Shown in pieces: positions 4,930 through 5,910 of a stretch of 5,910 nt of DNA; the first letter of the stretch is position 1, and each line of letters opens with the position of its first letter. The translations under genes and the position numbers were made by a program. Under the pieces are notes generated by a model. It had not been told where the DNA came from. It did not search any database and saw only the letters and a program-made list of their open reading frames with translations. The DNA comes from CAYGZL01 sp964354345 (GTDB taxonomy: Bacteria > Chloroflexota > Anaerolineae > Anaerolineales > UBA4823), in contig CAYGZL010000037.1 in assembly GCA_964354345.1 (NCBI GenBank), positions 1-5,910 on the forward strand. The letters are read 5' to 3'.

Positions 4930-5910
4930 CCAAAAAACCTGGGATTCAAGAACCACCAGGCGCCCCAGGCGTTAACCAGCACGCCCAACAGGATTAACAA
5001 AGCCAGCTTCCAATCCACTCGTTGACCGGCGCTCAGCGCAACCAGCATGATCAATGGGGTCATGAAGTCCAGGCTGAAGCGATAGCCAAACTGCCACCAG
5101 CCGGTGTTATAGTAAGTCAGGAGCGGGACCAGCAGCATGCCGAACGCCAGCCAGGCGCCTGTAGACAGGATGGAACGGCGCGGCGACCGGAATACATACA
5201 GCAGAGCCGGGGTGGTCAGCAACAGGCTCATGCCGTTAATCGTCGGCAGGAACTGGTGCGCTTTTTCATTCCACTCCGGCAGGGCGCAGAGCATCGCCCA
5301 CAGATTGCGCCCGAGGTAGTGCAGGCTGAACTGTCCATACGTATGCAGATCCTTCGCCAGCTCGGGGGCGACATTCTCGCGCAGGTAACCAAAGTCGAGG
5401 GCGTTATCAAAGCGTACGAAATTGTAGCCCAGCAGCAGGGCGGCGCTGATTGCCATCGGGAGCAGGGCTAATAATCCCCATTCGATCCCTTTTTGAACGA
5501 TGCGTTGATTGCGCCACATTGCCCATAAATTACGGAATTTGTATAGGAAGGATAAATCCTGCTCTGGTATATCTTGCGCCAGTGGTGGTACTGACCGGCC
5601 AGGGCTTTCGCTGATCAACCGGATTCCAATCGCCAGCAGGAAAGGAAAGGTTAACGCCACATTCGGACGACCCAGCATCGCCAGCGCCAGAGCGGCGCCC
5701 GTAAGCCACGCCGAACCCTTTGCCACTGCGATCCAGGCAGCCAGGAGGATGAAGGTCAGCGTGCAGATCTGGCTGATAAACCATACTGAACCCAGGGTAG
5801 ACATATACCAATGCACGCTGCCCACCCCAAGCAATCCGCTGAGCCACAGGTTACCCGCCAGGGTCAGGCGAGTCCAACCCCGTTTCGCCAGCGCCTGGAG
5901 GAACAGGAAG
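4926..5910 (-). CDS. Multi-spanning membrane protein, glycosyltransferase-39-like, N-terminus outside window
   Basis: The - strand frame is open from the window edge to a TAA at 4926-4928, giving 327 visible residues. The upstream end is missing. A TTG at 5834 could be taken as a start, but the frame stays open and hydrophobic above it (NLWLSGL), so the gene almost certainly begins outside. Hydrophobic segments lie near visible residues 13-30, 37-62, 68-98, 144-164, 226-240, 248-266, 282-295 and 300-321. Two motifs recur, as I recall, in large polytopic envelope proteins of Chloroflexota and similar bacteria: NFVRFDNALDFGY (163-175) and YNTGWWQFGYRFSLDF (267-282). An 'LGRPNVALTFPFLL' helix is also typical of lipid-linked-sugar glycosyltransferases of the GT39/PMT type. 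The catalytic acidic loop expected near the N-terminus is not visible, so enzymatic activity is inference. The protein probably sits in the cytoplasmic membrane and acts on envelope glycans or glycoproteins. Confidence 0.75.
   Translation of the reverse strand, partial: FLFLQALAKRGWTRLTLAGNLWLSGLLGVGSVHWYMSTLGSVWFISQICTLTFILLAAWIAVAKGSAWLTGAALALAMLGRPNVALTFPFLLAIGIRLISESPGRSVPPLAQDIPEQDLSFLYKFRNLWAMWRNQRIVQKGIEWGLLALLPMAISAALLLGYNFVRFDNALDFGYLRENVAPELAKDLHTYGQFSLHYLGRNLWAMLCALPEWNEKAHQFLPTINGMSLLLTTPALLYVFRSPRRSILSTGAWLAFGMLLVPLLTYYNTGWWQFGYRFSLDFMTPLIMLVALSAGQRVDWKLALLILLGVLVNAWGAWWFLNPRFFG

Noticed and set aside
5022..5471. + strand open frame of 149 codons, very rich in Gln and Arg
   Set aside because: It is the complement of the membrane-protein gene; the Gln/Arg richness is what antisense of Leu- and Ala-rich codons gives.

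Overview
The window looks like an ordinary chromosomal stretch of a moderately GC-rich bacterium. The genes are clearly richer in GC than the one long AT-rich gap. The gene mix suggests Chloroflexota, perhaps Anaerolineae: a CehA/McbA-type PHP hydrolase, an AlkZ/YcaQ-type winged-helix glycosylase, an M20 dipeptidase of the long form, and a large multi-spanning membrane protein with 'RFxxxLDFGY' and 'GWWQFGYRF' motifs. That assignment is inference from family resemblance. No RNA gene, CRISPR array, insertion sequence or phage gene was seen.

Layout. Bases 2-124 (+) are the last 40 codons of a gene that begins outside the window and ends in a beta-sandwich-like tail. Three complete + strand genes follow: a TauE/SafE-family permease (154-921), an AlkZ/YcaQ-like DNA glycosylase (930-2009) and a CehA/McbA-like PHP metallohydrolase (2019-3392). 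They are 8 and 9 bases apart, so they are very probably one transcription unit, possibly continuing from the partial gene 29 bases upstream. An AT-rich 129-base gap (3393-3521) follows. It holds a hairpin and most of a strong 18-base inverted repeat whose left arm lies inside the end of the PHP gene. Next is an M20-family dipeptidase (3522-4892, +). It converges, across 33 bases, with a membrane protein on the - strand (4926-5910) whose N-terminus lies beyond the right edge.

How the genes may work together. The three-gene unit combines a membrane permease for small anions or organosulfonates, a DNA-repair glycosylase and a metal-dependent hydrolase. They do not form a recognised pathway, so the close spacing may be economical packing rather than shared function. 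The dipeptidase is probably a separate peptide-catabolism gene. The membrane protein is probably a cell-envelope glycosyltransferase-like protein read from its own upstream region outside the window.

No convincing undescribed system was found. The most notable unexplained structure is the 18-base inverted repeat (17 of 18 positions matching) at 3365-3382 and 3486-3503, around the end of the PHP gene and just before the dipeptidase ribosome-binding site.
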